Shown one piece after another: positions 24,848 to 33,475 of a stretch of DNA of 33,952 nt. The notes below the pieces were generated by a model that did no database searches, was not told the origin of the DNA, and saw only the letters and a program-made list of their open reading frames with translations. The stretch's first letter is position 1. Each line of letters begins with the position of its first letter. This stretch comes from Ignavibacteriales bacterium (lineage in GTDB: Bacteria; Bacteroidota; Ignavibacteria; Ignavibacteriales; Melioribacteraceae): contig QZJX01000044.1 of assembly GCA_003599395.1 (NCBI GenBank), positions 1 through 33,952 on the forward strand, read 5' to 3'. Position numbers and translations under genes: made by a program.

Positions 24848-25442
24848 AAATTGTTGACCAATTATTTATCAAATAAATTACTACTATGAGAAGAACAACA
24901 AATGAAATCGCTTGCAATGTTCTTCGCTCTGATCGTAATGCTGCATTTATATTTTTCTTCGGTTGTTCAATACCAGGATTTTTATATGGTGTCAATCTTG
25001 GTATTAATTTAGGAACGTTTGCTTTATAATTTTCATATTGTTTGCCGTAAGTCTTAACTAAGTAATTTTCTTCTTCATCAATGATCAATTTGTATTGAAT
25101 AAAGAAAAATACAAGAGCAACAATTTGAAGATAGGGGAACAGTGCCCATGACATAATCCCAACGCCGAAATAAATCAATATATTTCCTAAGTACAACGGA
25201 TTTCTTACATAGGCAAAACCACCGGAAACAACAAGAAATGTTCCACCGACAGTACCAGTAGTTCGTGTTTCGCTACCAGCATAACTTACACCGGATATCC
25301 TTATAAACTCACCTAAAAGAATAATTGCAAATCCTACGAGCATTGTTAAGGGAGTTGCTTCTTGGAACGCTACCATCAATATCAAAAAGGGAATAGGTGT
25401 ATAACTTCTGTACTTAAAAACTTTTGACGCCAGCTGACTCAT
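24840..25442 (-). CDS. Isoprenylcysteine carboxyl methyltransferase-like membrane protein
   Basis: A 200-residue protein with about five hydrophobic segments. The C-terminal half shows the ICMT/phospholipid methyltransferase signature: GGFAYVRNPLYLGNILIYFG near 73-92 (SAM and substrate region), then DEEENYLVKTYGKQYENYKANVPKLIPRL near 120-148, which ends the conserved core. Bacterial members methylate small lipids or unknown membrane substrates; real prenylated proteins are not expected. The gene is packed between a HAD phosphatase (3-base gap) and lpxB (8-base overlap), which suggests a membrane-lipid substrate, but that is inference. A further helix at 175-192 lies near the C-terminus. Confidence 0.75.
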   Translation of the reverse strand: MSQLASKVFKYRSYTPIPFLILMVAFQEATPLTMLVGFAIILLGEFIRISGVSYAGSETRTTGTVGGTFLVVSGGFAYVRNPLYLGNILIYFGVGIMSWALFPYLQIVALVFFFIQYKLIIDEEENYLVKTYGKQYENYKANVPKLIPRLTPYKNPGIEQPKKNINAALRSERRTLQAISFVVLLIVVIYLINNWSTIFE

Positions 25443-25445
25443 TTT

Positions 25446-26168
25446 TTATCCTTGCTGATATACTGTTTTTCTTTTTAATTCTGCTTGATGCCTGTGTCTT
25501 AATCTTTTCTTACTTTTTAATTGGTCTAATTGTTTAATTACATCTTCAAAATTTTTATATGGCCAGAATGATATCCTATTTGTCTCACAAAACTTTAGTA
25601 AAGATTTTTTTGCGAAAACAAAATCACAATACTGAACGGGACAAGCGTCCGAATATCCGTTACCAATAAACACTGTATAATCTTCATCAGAGCTATTATT
25701 AATTATGTGATTCCTTTTACAATTTGCACATTGTTTACATTCTTCATCTGTATCAGGAAATACCGGAACAAGTTTATCGCCTTCGAAAAGTAATTTGTTC
25801 GTGTAAGCTTTTAAATGTGATAAATTCTCTCGTTCCAAAACTCTGTTAATGTAATAATCCAATCCATCGCTTAAAATGAATAATTCAAAATTGTTGAGTT
25901 TGCAATATTCTATAAATATTTTAAATGTTGGGTCGATATCGATTTCATTTAGAAATGAATCAAAGTCAACCGGATTAAAATTTTTTACAGTTGCGCAAAG
26001 TTGTGTCCAAGTATCAACAGATGTAATTTCTTTTTTGATCCATTTCTCAATAATTCGATTAGCTTTGTCGGCATCACCAAATCTTAAAAACATTTCTTCG
26101 CCGATATCTTTTTGTGTTATCGTGCCATCGAAATCAACGAATATTTTAAAAATTTTCTTTTCAATCAC
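25446..26168 (-). CDS. HAD-superfamily phosphatase, MtnX-like
   Basis: A 240-residue HAD-IB phosphatase. The catalytic motif is IFVDFDGTITQKD, with D12 as nucleophile and D14 as acid/base. Motif II is FILSDGLDYYI, and motif IV is FIGNGYSDACPVQYCD. The mid-protein segment with CKQCANCKR resembles the cysteine-bearing cap of MtnX-like family members. MtnX itself dephosphorylates a methionine-salvage intermediate, but no mtn gene is present here, so the substrate is open; phosphoserine-type or lipid-head-group phosphates are other options. The start is GTG at 26168, two bases after the smc stop. The C-terminus is Arg/Lys-rich. Confidence 0.75.
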   Translation of the reverse strand: MIEKKIFKIFVDFDGTITQKDIGEEMFLRFGDADKANRIIEKWIKKEITSVDTWTQLCATVKNFNPVDFDSFLNEIDIDPTFKIFIEYCKLNNFELFILSDGLDYYINRVLERENLSHLKAYTNKLLFEGDKLVPVFPDTDEECKQCANCKRNHIINNSSDEDYTVFIGNGYSDACPVQYCDFVFAKKSLLKFCETNRISFWPYKNFEDVIKQLDQLKSKKRLRHRHQAELKRKTVYQQG

Positions 26169-26170
26169 TC

Positions 26171-29100
26171 TTAAATTACCGGTAGATCTTCTTTAAACTG
26201 AACACCTACTAATTTTGAAACCCCTTCTTCCTGCATTGTTACACCGTACATATTTTCAGCCGATTCCATTGTACGCTTATTATGGGTTACAATAATGAAC
26301 TGAGTATTATTACTGAACTCCTTAATTAATCTTGTGAAACGATCAATGTTTGCGTCGTCAAGCGGCGCGTCCACTTCATCCAATACACAAAACGGTGAAG
26401 GTTTCACGAGATAAATTGCAAATAAAAGGGCAGTAGCAGTTAGAGTTTTCTCTCCTCCGGAAAGAAGTTCAATTGAAGTTGGACGTTTACCTTTTGGTTT
26501 AGCTATAATTTCAATTTTGGCTTCGAGCGGATCAACATTATCTTCCATAATCAAATCGGCCTCATCACCAGGGTCAAACAGTGTTCTGAATATTTTTTGA
26601 AATGAAGTTTTGATTTGATCAAATGTGCTTTGAAAAAGTTCTTGAGCAGTTTGATTTATCTCTTTGATGGAACTTATCAGATCTTTTTCAGAATCCACTA
26701 AATCGTCACGTTGTTTTAATAGAAAATCGAGTCTTTCTTTTTCTTCCTCATATTCCGAATATGCCAGAAGGTTGATTGGACCGAGACCTTTAATTTTTTC
26801 TTTTAATTCATGAACTTCCGAACGTCTTTCCTTGAAGTCAAACGAATCAAGATCTTCAAATTCCTTTAGTTCTATATCGAGTGCATAGTCTTCTTGAATA
26901 TCTTGAAGCAAGTTTTCCATTCTTAATTTAATTTCACTTACTTGTAGATCAGATTCGTGAACTGAATCTGAAATTGATTCTCGCTCTTTTCTCAGTTCGG
27001 ATAGTTGATTTTCAAATCCCACGGATTCTGATCTTACGGATTGAAGTTCAGATTCTATTCCCCGTTCTTCTGATATTAACTCTTCTCTTATTTTTTCAAT
27101 TTCTGCAAGTTCGATTCTCTTTTCAGAAATGCTCTCTTTTATTAATTCAATATCATCAGAAGTTGTGGTAATATCCTTTTCTCTTTTTGCAATATTGGTT
27201 TCAGTTAATATTTTGCTTTCTTCGGCTGATTTAAGAGTATTCTCGGCGCTGGATTTCTGACCTCGTAATCTTTCAAGATCAATTTTAAGACTGTTTTGAC
27301 GATCGAGTGTTGAACGATATTCATGGTCAAGATCAGCAACTTCCGCTTCTATATTTTGCAATTCTAAATCTTCTGCTTTTTTCTCTTCACGACTTGCTGA
27401 AATCTGATTGTTCAAATTTTCAATTTGATTATCAAGTTGATTTGATCTGCCGACAAGTTCTTGAATTTCATCTTGGGACTTATCAATTTCTTCAGATGCT
27501 TTTTTGTTTTCAAATTCTAACTGAGCAATCTGCTTTTCGATATTGGATATATCATTGAGTAAAAGTTTCCCTTTTTCGGAGAGTGATTTCAAATTGATTA
27601 GGGAGATTTCTTTTTCTTTCTCTTCAATTTTTATTTGAATGGATTTAAGCCGATTCTCCAACTTTGGGAACTCAGCTTTTAGTTGCTCAAGCATTTGTTT
27701 TCTGCCAAAGATTGAATCATCCATTTTCGGGAGTGAGCCGGCACTTATGATACCATCTTTTTCAACTAAATCACCTTCTAACGTGGCAAAACCAAAATCA
27801 TTATATTTTTTACTCAGACTGACAGCCGTTGCAAGGTCGCGGACAATAACATAATTTGAGAGTACCTTGTTAAAATATGGTTTCCATTTTTCATCGGATT
27901 TTACCGGATTGAATGCCCAATCAACAAAGCCGAGCTCTTTTGAAATTTTATTTCTTTTTCTATTAATTAAAAATTTATTAAACTTTCCAATTATACCATT
28001 TCGGCGATATGCAGTAGTTTCTAATACAAAAAAGGAAGCTTTACCGAGATCATTTTTCTTTAAATATTCTACTGCATTTTTAAGTTCATTAGTGCTTTGT
28101 ATCAATAAGTTATTAAGTACAGGTTTCAGCGCTGCTTCAAGGGCATACTTGAATTCCTCTTCGGTCGTTCCAACATCGGCAAATATTTGTTTTTCGTTAT
28201 CTGTCCAACCTTCGCTTTCTAACAACAATTTAGAACCTTGAGAAACACCCTCAAGATTAGTTATCAATGTATTTATAAAATCAATTTTATCACGCAGAAC
28301 ATGAATGGATGATTTTATTTCGGCTTCATCGGAACGAAGCTTACCTAATTCTTTTTCGAGAGATTCTTTTTGAGATTGTTTCTCAGCATATTCTTTTTCT
28401 GAAGCTTTTAATTTTCTATCTACATTCTCTTTTTCATTTTGCAACTCTTCAAGAAATCCAACAGTCTTTGCAATATTATTTGTGATTGTTTGAATTTTTT
28501 GGTTAAGTTTTTGAATCGATTGATCTACTCTTTGACGTGATTCTTGAAAATTGTTTAATTGATTTTCCTTTGAGGATAAATCACGGAATTTATTAAGAAC
28601 TGTTTCACTTTTCTCCTTAAAAACTTTTCTTTTACTTTCAAGTATCTCTTTGCGCGATTTGATTTCATAGTCAAAACCAACAAGCTCTGATGTTTTCTTT
28701 TCGATTTCTTCAACAAGTTGGACTAATTTATTTTGACTTTCGTCAATTTGTATAAGTGCATATTCTTTTTGCTGTTGAAAATCTTCAAGTTCTTCATGAT
28801 ATCTAAGTAAATTATTTTCGAAAGAATTTAATCTTTCTTCAGAAACCGAAATGATTTTTTGAGATTCGTGAATCTTATCATTCTGCTGACGTATCTGATA
28901 TCGTTTGTCTCTGAGACGTTTCTCAATTTCTTCAATTTGAGTTCTGAACTTAATTAATTCAGTTTCAATTCTTCGAATATCGCTATCAACAATCGATTTA
29001 CGTTCATTTAGAGATGCAATTCTATCTTGAGCATTATTTTTATTTCTTGTAAATAAAGCCCATTCACGTTCGGCTAAATCCAGTTCCTTTTCTCTTAAAA

Positions 29101-29761
29101 CGGATTGTATTTGATTATACTTATCCGCTCTTTTTGCTTGACGTTCTAATGAACGAACAGTTTTATCCACTTCCGAAACAATATCATTTACACGGGTTAA
29201 GTCAGCTTTAACTTCATCTAATTTTTTAAGTGCGAGTCTTCTTCTTAATTTATATTTATTAACCCCGGCAGCTTCTTCGAACATTCTTCTTCGTTCTTCT
29301 GCTTTATTGCTTAAGATAGTCTCAATCATTTTTAATTCGATTACCGAGTAAGCGTTTGTACCCATACCGGTATCCATAAAAAGATTTGTGATATCTTTTA
29401 GTCGGCAAATATTTTTGTTTAATAAATATTCGCTTTCACCCGATCGGAAAATTCTGCGGGTGATAGTCACTTCGGAATATTCTGTCGGAAGAATTCCTTT
29501 ATCATTTACGAGCGTAAGAGATACTTCCGCCATTCCCATCGGTTTTTTATTTCGTGTACCATTGAAGATGACGTTTTCCATCTTATCACTTCTGAGAGTG
29601 CTAGATTTTTGTTCACCCAAACACCAGCGAAGAGCATCAACAATATTAGTTTTGCCACATCCGTTCGGACCAACAATTCCCGTAATTCCTTTTGTAAGGT
29701 TAATCGGGGTCTTATTAGCGAACGACTTAAAACCAAATATTTCCATTTTGGATAAATACAA
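26171..29761 (-). CDS. smc: Chromosome segregation protein SMC
   Basis: A 1196-residue condensin ATPase. The N-terminal head has FGFKSFANKT and Walker A GPNGCGKT at 31-38. Two long coiled coils (about 170-500 and 670-1010) flank a hinge at about 510-660 with LEAALKPVLNNLL. The C-terminal head has the signature LSGGEKTL at 1100-1107 and Walker B FCVLDEVDAP with D1128-E1129. The start is TTG at 29761: the family begins MYL-x-x-x-E-I-x-GFKSF, and AAGAGGT lies just before it; an ATG five codons later is the alternative. It starts 9 bases after the GH2-like gene, so it is probably co-transcribed with it. scpA and scpB are not in the window. Confidence 0.97.
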   Translation of the reverse strand: MYLSKMEIFGFKSFANKTPINLTKGITGIVGPNGCGKTNIVDALRWCLGEQKSSTLRSDKMENVIFNGTRNKKPMGMAEVSLTLVNDKGILPTEYSEVTITRRIFRSGESEYLLNKNICRLKDITNLFMDTGMGTNAYSVIELKMIETILSNKAEERRRMFEEAAGVNKYKLRRRLALKKLDEVKADLTRVNDIVSEVDKTVRSLERQAKRADKYNQIQSVLREKELDLAEREWALFTRNKNNAQDRIASLNERKSIVDSDIRRIETELIKFRTQIEEIEKRLRDKRYQIRQQNDKIHESQKIISVSEERLNSFENNLLRYHEELEDFQQQKEYALIQIDESQNKLVQLVEEIEKKTSELVGFDYEIKSRKEILESKRKVFKEKSETVLNKFRDLSSKENQLNNFQESRQRVDQSIQKLNQKIQTITNNIAKTVGFLEELQNEKENVDRKLKASEKEYAEKQSQKESLEKELGKLRSDEAEIKSSIHVLRDKIDFINTLITNLEGVSQGSKLLLESEGWTDNEKQIFADVGTTEEEFKYALEAALKPVLNNLLIQSTNELKNAVEYLKKNDLGKASFFVLETTAYRRNGIIGKFNKFLINRKRNKISKELGFVDWAFNPVKSDEKWKPYFNKVLSNYVIVRDLATAVSLSKKYNDFGFATLEGDLVEKDGIISAGSLPKMDDSIFGRKQMLEQLKAEFPKLENRLKSIQIKIEEKEKEISLINLKSLSEKGKLLLNDISNIEKQIAQLEFENKKASEEIDKSQDEIQELVGRSNQLDNQIENLNNQISASREEKKAEDLELQNIEAEVADLDHEYRSTLDRQNSLKIDLERLRGQKSSAENTLKSAEESKILTETNIAKREKDITTTSDDIELIKESISEKRIELAEIEKIREELISEERGIESELQSVRSESVGFENQLSELRKERESISDSVHESDLQVSEIKLRMENLLQDIQEDYALDIELKEFEDLDSFDFKERRSEVHELKEKIKGLGPINLLAYSEYEEEKERLDFLLKQRDDLVDSEKDLISSIKEINQTAQELFQSTFDQIKTSFQKIFRTLFDPGDEADLIMEDNVDPLEAKIEIIAKPKGKRPTSIELLSGGEKTLTATALLFAIYLVKPSPFCVLDEVDAPLDDANIDRFTRLIKEFSNNTQFIIVTHNKRTMESAENMYGVTMQEEGVSKLVGVQFKEDLPVI

Positions 29762-29770
29762 ATCTACCTC

Positions 29771-32332
29771 TTAAAGAAATTTATATTCACTTACTGCTCT
29801 AATAATATGGTAAAGTGAGGAGTTGGTAAGTTGAAAGTATAATAGAATTCCACCAATGACAACAATTATTAAAATAATACTATAAAAATGAACTGTCGAT
29901 GATCGAACATCAAAAATAACATGAATACCCTTCAATAAACGCTGACCGAGCCAAAGTAAAAACAAAGTGATAAAAATATATACATATGGATTTATAACAT
30001 TTGCTATTAACACTCTATACAGAACTAATTCCAATGGTAGTAAAAGTGATAAGGGGAGAAAAGCCCAAATAACCGTGTAATAAATGCTCGAAAAATATAC
30101 TTTAGTTTTAAGTGAGAACGAGAACAATTTAATAACTAAAGAAAATAAAATAAAAACAGCAATTGAAATGAAGAATAGTATAAAAAATCCTTCAAATGGA
30201 AACCATGCTAAATAAATAACCATGTCAATAAGTGATGGCGATCCAAACGAAAGTAACAGTTTTTCGAGATGAATATTTGTTCTTAAAAAGTGCAGTAGAT
30301 TAATAATAAGCAAAGCAAATGAACCAGCCAGAATAAACATTAACAATATTGTCTGAAACCCGGAAAGTAATCTGTGATCTCTGATATCCGCATAAAAATT
30401 ATATGGTCTAATTAAAGCACGTCCGGCATCTTCTCTAAATTTTCTTTTTGAATTTATTAGCAATGCCATGAATATTGAAAGTACTAAACCGATAATCACA
30501 AATAGAATTGGCGAATCATCTTTTTCTGTGCCTATAGGAATTGTAATCTTTTCACCGTTGGTCAGTTTTGATTTAACAACATTGTAGGAAATTCTGTCTG
30601 TTGATTCCGGGTTAGCTAACAAACCAAGTTTGTAAATATTTTGTTCATTATATCCGGCGTAAAGCGATTTATAATCACCACTAAAATCATAAAATGAATT
30701 TAGGATGAAACCATTTATTTTATTTTCAAAACTGAAATCAATTATATCACTGAAATATTTTGCAGCAGCTTCGTATGAATTTTTATTGAGGTAACCGTTA
30801 GAGTTTCCAATGAATGAGGGATATGTAACTTCTGAAATAAAGACTGAAAAATTATGATCTGTTATTAATTCTGGTTTAGGTAATTCTGTTTCACCGAATA
30901 ATTCAATACCTGCTAAATCAAGTGATGCAATTTTTGATTTAGGTAGAATAATAAATGAAGCATACACAAGCTTATCAGTTTTTTCATCAAGCAGTTGGGC
31001 TTGAGCTCGTAAGAAATTTATTTCATCCTCATTGCTCCCTAAAAATCCACCGCCAAGTCCAAAACCGATTACAGATGAATAATCCGAATACTGATCGATC
31101 ATTAAATTGAGATGATTCGTAACTCTGTTAGAAAAATCATCATCAAGTAAAATTTGAGCCGGGATTGAATTAATTGGTACTTCGACTAATGCGGTTAAAC
31201 CAAGCGATTCGCATAAATGTAATGCATAAGTTGGAGGAAGTACTTTTGCAAATCTTATCGTATTAAAACCTGTTGCTTTAATTAATTCTAAATCTTTTTT
31301 TAACTTCTCAAAACTTGCCAAACCACCGGTTTCGGATTCAAAGTAAAAGTATGTTGTTCCTTTAATTTGAAAATCTTGATTGTTCAGATGAAGTTTATTT
31401 TCCTCCGGAGAAAGGTCAAAAAGTGAAAACGTTTTAACCGATTTATCAATTACAGAATCATTTAACGATAATTCGACATCAAGTTTATAAACTCTTGGAT
31501 CTGAGGGTGACCAAAGATCAGTAGTTGCAAGAGTTAAATCCGTGTTTACTTCACGAGATTCATTAACTTTTATTCCGTTTACATCTGCAACAAATGTTTG
31601 AGAATTGGTTGAACCGGTTAGGGTAAACTTCAATTTGTAATTTTTCTCTTCATCCGCAAGATCGTATCCGGTTTGCAGATTGTTTTGTACCGAAGCTAAA
31701 ATTTTTATGGTGGCTGAAGATAAATTTTGAGAAAGCGATTTCTCGATTTTTAATTTATTGATAAACAATTTGTTTGTTTCATATAAATACACATCCCCAA
31801 TAATTCCACCGCGTGTACTTGGGTACAGAAATCTTTGTTCAATGGGAATAGTGTTTTTATCATCAAGTTCGTATTGAACTTTCACCGACAATTTATTTTG
31901 AGAATCGGATTTAAGAATGTCGGATGGAAGAATAATAGAAAATGGCTGAATGCCACCGGGATGTTTATAAATTACGAGATCATTAAGCAAAACATCGGCA
32001 GTGTAAGTAATTCCAAGGAATCGAACACTTAAATTTTTATTTGCAGCTTGGTCTTTAGAAATGAAAAAACTTCTTTCATAAACTAGTGATTCGCTTCCGG
32101 CAAATGTTGAAGGAACAGATACTTTCACCTTTTTATCGGGCGATGACGGGGTATAAACTTGCCAATCGTTTTTTAAGTCAATTATCGATCTAGTCTGGTT
32201 AATATCAAAAAAAAGTGAGTCAACTTCGGATAAATTATATGGTGGAAGTTCTTTAATTGTTATTTGAGAAAAAATCGAGATTGTAAAAAAATGAAGAGCA
32301 AAAATGAATAAAAAATGTCGAATATTGGCCAT
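29771..32332 (-). CDS. GH2-fold membrane protein lacking the acid/base glutamate
   Basis: 853 residues from ATG 32332; a longer frame from TTG 32398 is rejected because a consensus promoter lies inside it. A signal peptide (1-22, ending IFS-Q) is followed by a GH2 sugar-binding-like jelly roll (about 48-188, ending RGGIIGDVYLY) and an Ig-like domain (189-306, with LWSPSDPRVYKLDVEL). A TIM-barrel-like region follows (318-588), with the FQIKGTTYF and GFNTIRF strands. Where active GH2 enzymes have the acid/base in a GNE motif, this protein reads GLGGGF (425-430), so that Glu is missing; a Glu in FISEV (501) matches the nucleophile position. A hydrophobic C-terminal domain of about six helices (608-626 and 660-835) somewhat resembles Yip1-type domains. 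Likely a periplasmic sugar-binding or sensing module tethered to the inner membrane, not an active glycosidase; function unknown. Confidence 0.7.
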   Translation of the reverse strand: MANIRHFLFIFALHFFTISIFSQITIKELPPYNLSEVDSLFFDINQTRSIIDLKNDWQVYTPSSPDKKVKVSVPSTFAGSESLVYERSFFISKDQAANKNLSVRFLGITYTADVLLNDLVIYKHPGGIQPFSIILPSDILKSDSQNKLSVKVQYELDDKNTIPIEQRFLYPSTRGGIIGDVYLYETNKLFINKLKIEKSLSQNLSSATIKILASVQNNLQTGYDLADEEKNYKLKFTLTGSTNSQTFVADVNGIKVNESREVNTDLTLATTDLWSPSDPRVYKLDVELSLNDSVIDKSVKTFSLFDLSPEENKLHLNNQDFQIKGTTYFYFESETGGLASFEKLKKDLELIKATGFNTIRFAKVLPPTYALHLCESLGLTALVEVPINSIPAQILLDDDFSNRVTNHLNLMIDQYSDYSSVIGFGLGGGFLGSNEDEINFLRAQAQLLDEKTDKLVYASFIILPKSKIASLDLAGIELFGETELPKPELITDHNFSVFISEVTYPSFIGNSNGYLNKNSYEAAAKYFSDIIDFSFENKINGFILNSFYDFSGDYKSLYAGYNEQNIYKLGLLANPESTDRISYNVVKSKLTNGEKITIPIGTEKDDSPILFVIIGLVLSIFMALLINSKRKFREDAGRALIRPYNFYADIRDHRLLSGFQTILLMFILAGSFALLIINLLHFLRTNIHLEKLLLSFGSPSLIDMVIYLAWFPFEGFFILFFISIAVFILFSLVIKLFSFSLKTKVYFSSIYYTVIWAFLPLSLLLPLELVLYRVLIANVINPYVYIFITLFLLWLGQRLLKGIHVIFDVRSSTVHFYSIILIIVVIGGILLYFQLTNSSLYHIIRAVSEYKFL

Positions 32333-32367
32333 TTTCAAATTGATTGAATAGAAGTTAATAAAGACAT

Positions 32368-32398
32368 CAAATATACAAAAAAAAGGAGGGGTTAGCAA
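32368..32398 (-). promoter_or_regulatory. Consensus Bacteroidetes-type promoter
   Basis: Minus strand TTG (32398-32396), 20 bases, TATATTTG (32375-32368): an exact match to TTG-N20-TAnnTTTG. Transcription should begin near 32360, leaving a leader of about 28 bases before ATG 32332. It sits just downstream of the tpiA terminator and should drive the GH2-like gene and smc. Confidence 0.7.
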
Positions 32399-32423
32399 TC
32401 AAATAAAGCGAGTGGAGAGAATG

Positions 32424-32458
32424 AAAAAATGGGTTTATGAAGCATAAACCCATTTTTT
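32424..32458 (-). terminator. Strong intrinsic terminator after tpiA
   Basis: A 16-bp perfect stem (32424-32439 with 32443-32458, core TGGGTTTATG/CATAAACCCA) with a 3-base loop; on the minus strand the 3' arm ends in six T. It begins immediately after the tpiA stop codon. The A/T flanks would also let it act on the other strand. Confidence 0.9.
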
Positions 32459-32459
32459 A

Positions 32460-33212
32460 TTAAGCATTGACAATCGCCATAAAAGAGCTTGCTTTTAATG
32501 AAGCTCCGCCGATTAATCCGCCATCAATATCTTGCTGGCTAAATAATTCGGCCGCATTTTCGGGTTTTACGCTCCCGCCGTATTGAATTACAATATTTTC
32601 TGCCAAATTAGATGAAAATTGTGACTTTATTAAATTTCTGATGAATTTATGTACTTCTTGAGCTTGTTCAGGACTGGCGGTTTTTCCGGTACCAATTGCC
32701 CAAACCGGTTCATAAGCAACAATTAATTCAGATAGATCCGATTCCGGAATTCCTTTTAAGCCGTTTTTAATCTGAGTTTCGACTACTTTCTCAGTTAGTC
32801 CATTCTCGCGTTCTTCCAAAGTTTCCCCAACACAGAATATTGGTTTTAGTCCGGAAGCAATCGCTTTCTTAATTTTTAGATTAATAACTTCGTCAGTCTC
32901 GCCAAAAATTGTTCGTCTTTCAGAATGACCCAAAATTACAAATTTGCAACCGACACTTTTTAGCATACTTGCAGATACTTCTCCTGTAAATGCACCGTTT
33001 TCTTCATAGTGCATGTTTTGTGCACCTAGTTTAATTTTACTTCCTTTTAAAAGAGTGGTAGCTGTTTCTAAAGAAGTAAATGGGGGACATACGATTACCT
33101 CTGTCTGAGTTTCTGATTTACTCATCTCATTCTTAATCGCTGAAATTAATTCAATAGTCTCCGAAAGATTATTAAACATTTTCCAATTTCCTGCTACAAT
33201 TCTTTTCCGCAT
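32460..33212 (-). CDS. tpiA: Triosephosphate isomerase
   Basis: A 250-residue TIM barrel that interconverts dihydroxyacetone phosphate and glyceraldehyde 3-phosphate in glycolysis. Catalytic residues are visible: N9 and K11 in AGNWKMF, H96 in ILGHSERR and E168 in AYEPVWAIGTGKTAS, plus the phosphate-binding YGGSVKPENA and GGLIGGASL loops near the end. Ribosome site AGAGGA before the ATG. It lies 15 bases after the NifU-like gene and is closed by a strong terminator. Confidence 0.98.
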   Translation of the reverse strand: MRKRIVAGNWKMFNNLSETIELISAIKNEMSKSETQTEVIVCPPFTSLETATTLLKGSKIKLGAQNMHYEENGAFTGEVSASMLKSVGCKFVILGHSERRTIFGETDEVINLKIKKAIASGLKPIFCVGETLEERENGLTEKVVETQIKNGLKGIPESDLSELIVAYEPVWAIGTGKTASPEQAQEVHKFIRNLIKSQFSSNLAENIVIQYGGSVKPENAAELFSQQDIDGGLIGGASLKASSFMAIVNA

Positions 33213-33227
33213 AAAATTCCTCTTGAT

Positions 33228-33464
33228 TTAGCTTACTGCTTCAACTCTTCTAATTCCCGGTACTTCGCGTATTAGTGCCCGTTCAACACCTGCTCTTAAT
33301 GTCATTGAAGACATTGGGCAGTTGGTGCATGCACCGGTTAGTTTAACTTCTACAATTCCCTCTTCTGTTATTTTTACGAGCTCAACATCTCCGCCATCCG
33401 CTTTCAGATACGGACGAATAGTCTCTAATGCATTTTGAACTCTATCGTGAAGAGCTTTGTCCAT
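33228..33464 (-). CDS. NifU-like C-terminal-domain iron-sulfur scaffold
   Basis: A 78-residue stand-alone NifU C-terminal domain (Nfu type) that carries an Fe-S cluster between subunits and passes it to apo-proteins. The pattern is R-P-Y-L-K-A-D-G-G-D-V-E-L-V near 17-30, GACTNCPMSSMTLRAGVE with the C46-x2-C49 ligands, and the ending EVPGIRRVEAV. It lies 11 bases after mrp, another Fe-S carrier, with an AAGGAG ribosome site, so the two are probably an Fe-S assembly unit. Confidence 0.92.
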   Translation of the reverse strand: MDKALHDRVQNALETIRPYLKADGGDVELVKITEEGIVEVKLTGACTNCPMSSMTLRAGVERALIREVPGIRRVEAVS

Positions 33465-33475
33465 AATGTACTCCT

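Noticed and set aside
27867-28241. Plus-strand frame of 124 codons inside smc
   Set aside because: Antisense shadow of the coiled-coil/hinge region; other such frames in smc, ppdK and recG were left out for the same reason.
29388-29774. Plus-strand frame of 128 codons opposite the smc N-terminus
   Set aside because: It is the mirror of the conserved SMC head, so the minus-strand gene explains its length.
32333-32398. 22-residue N-terminal extension of the GH2-like gene from a TTG
   Set aside because: It would place an internal Met and signal peptide after a Phe-rich leader, and a consensus promoter occupies the same bases.
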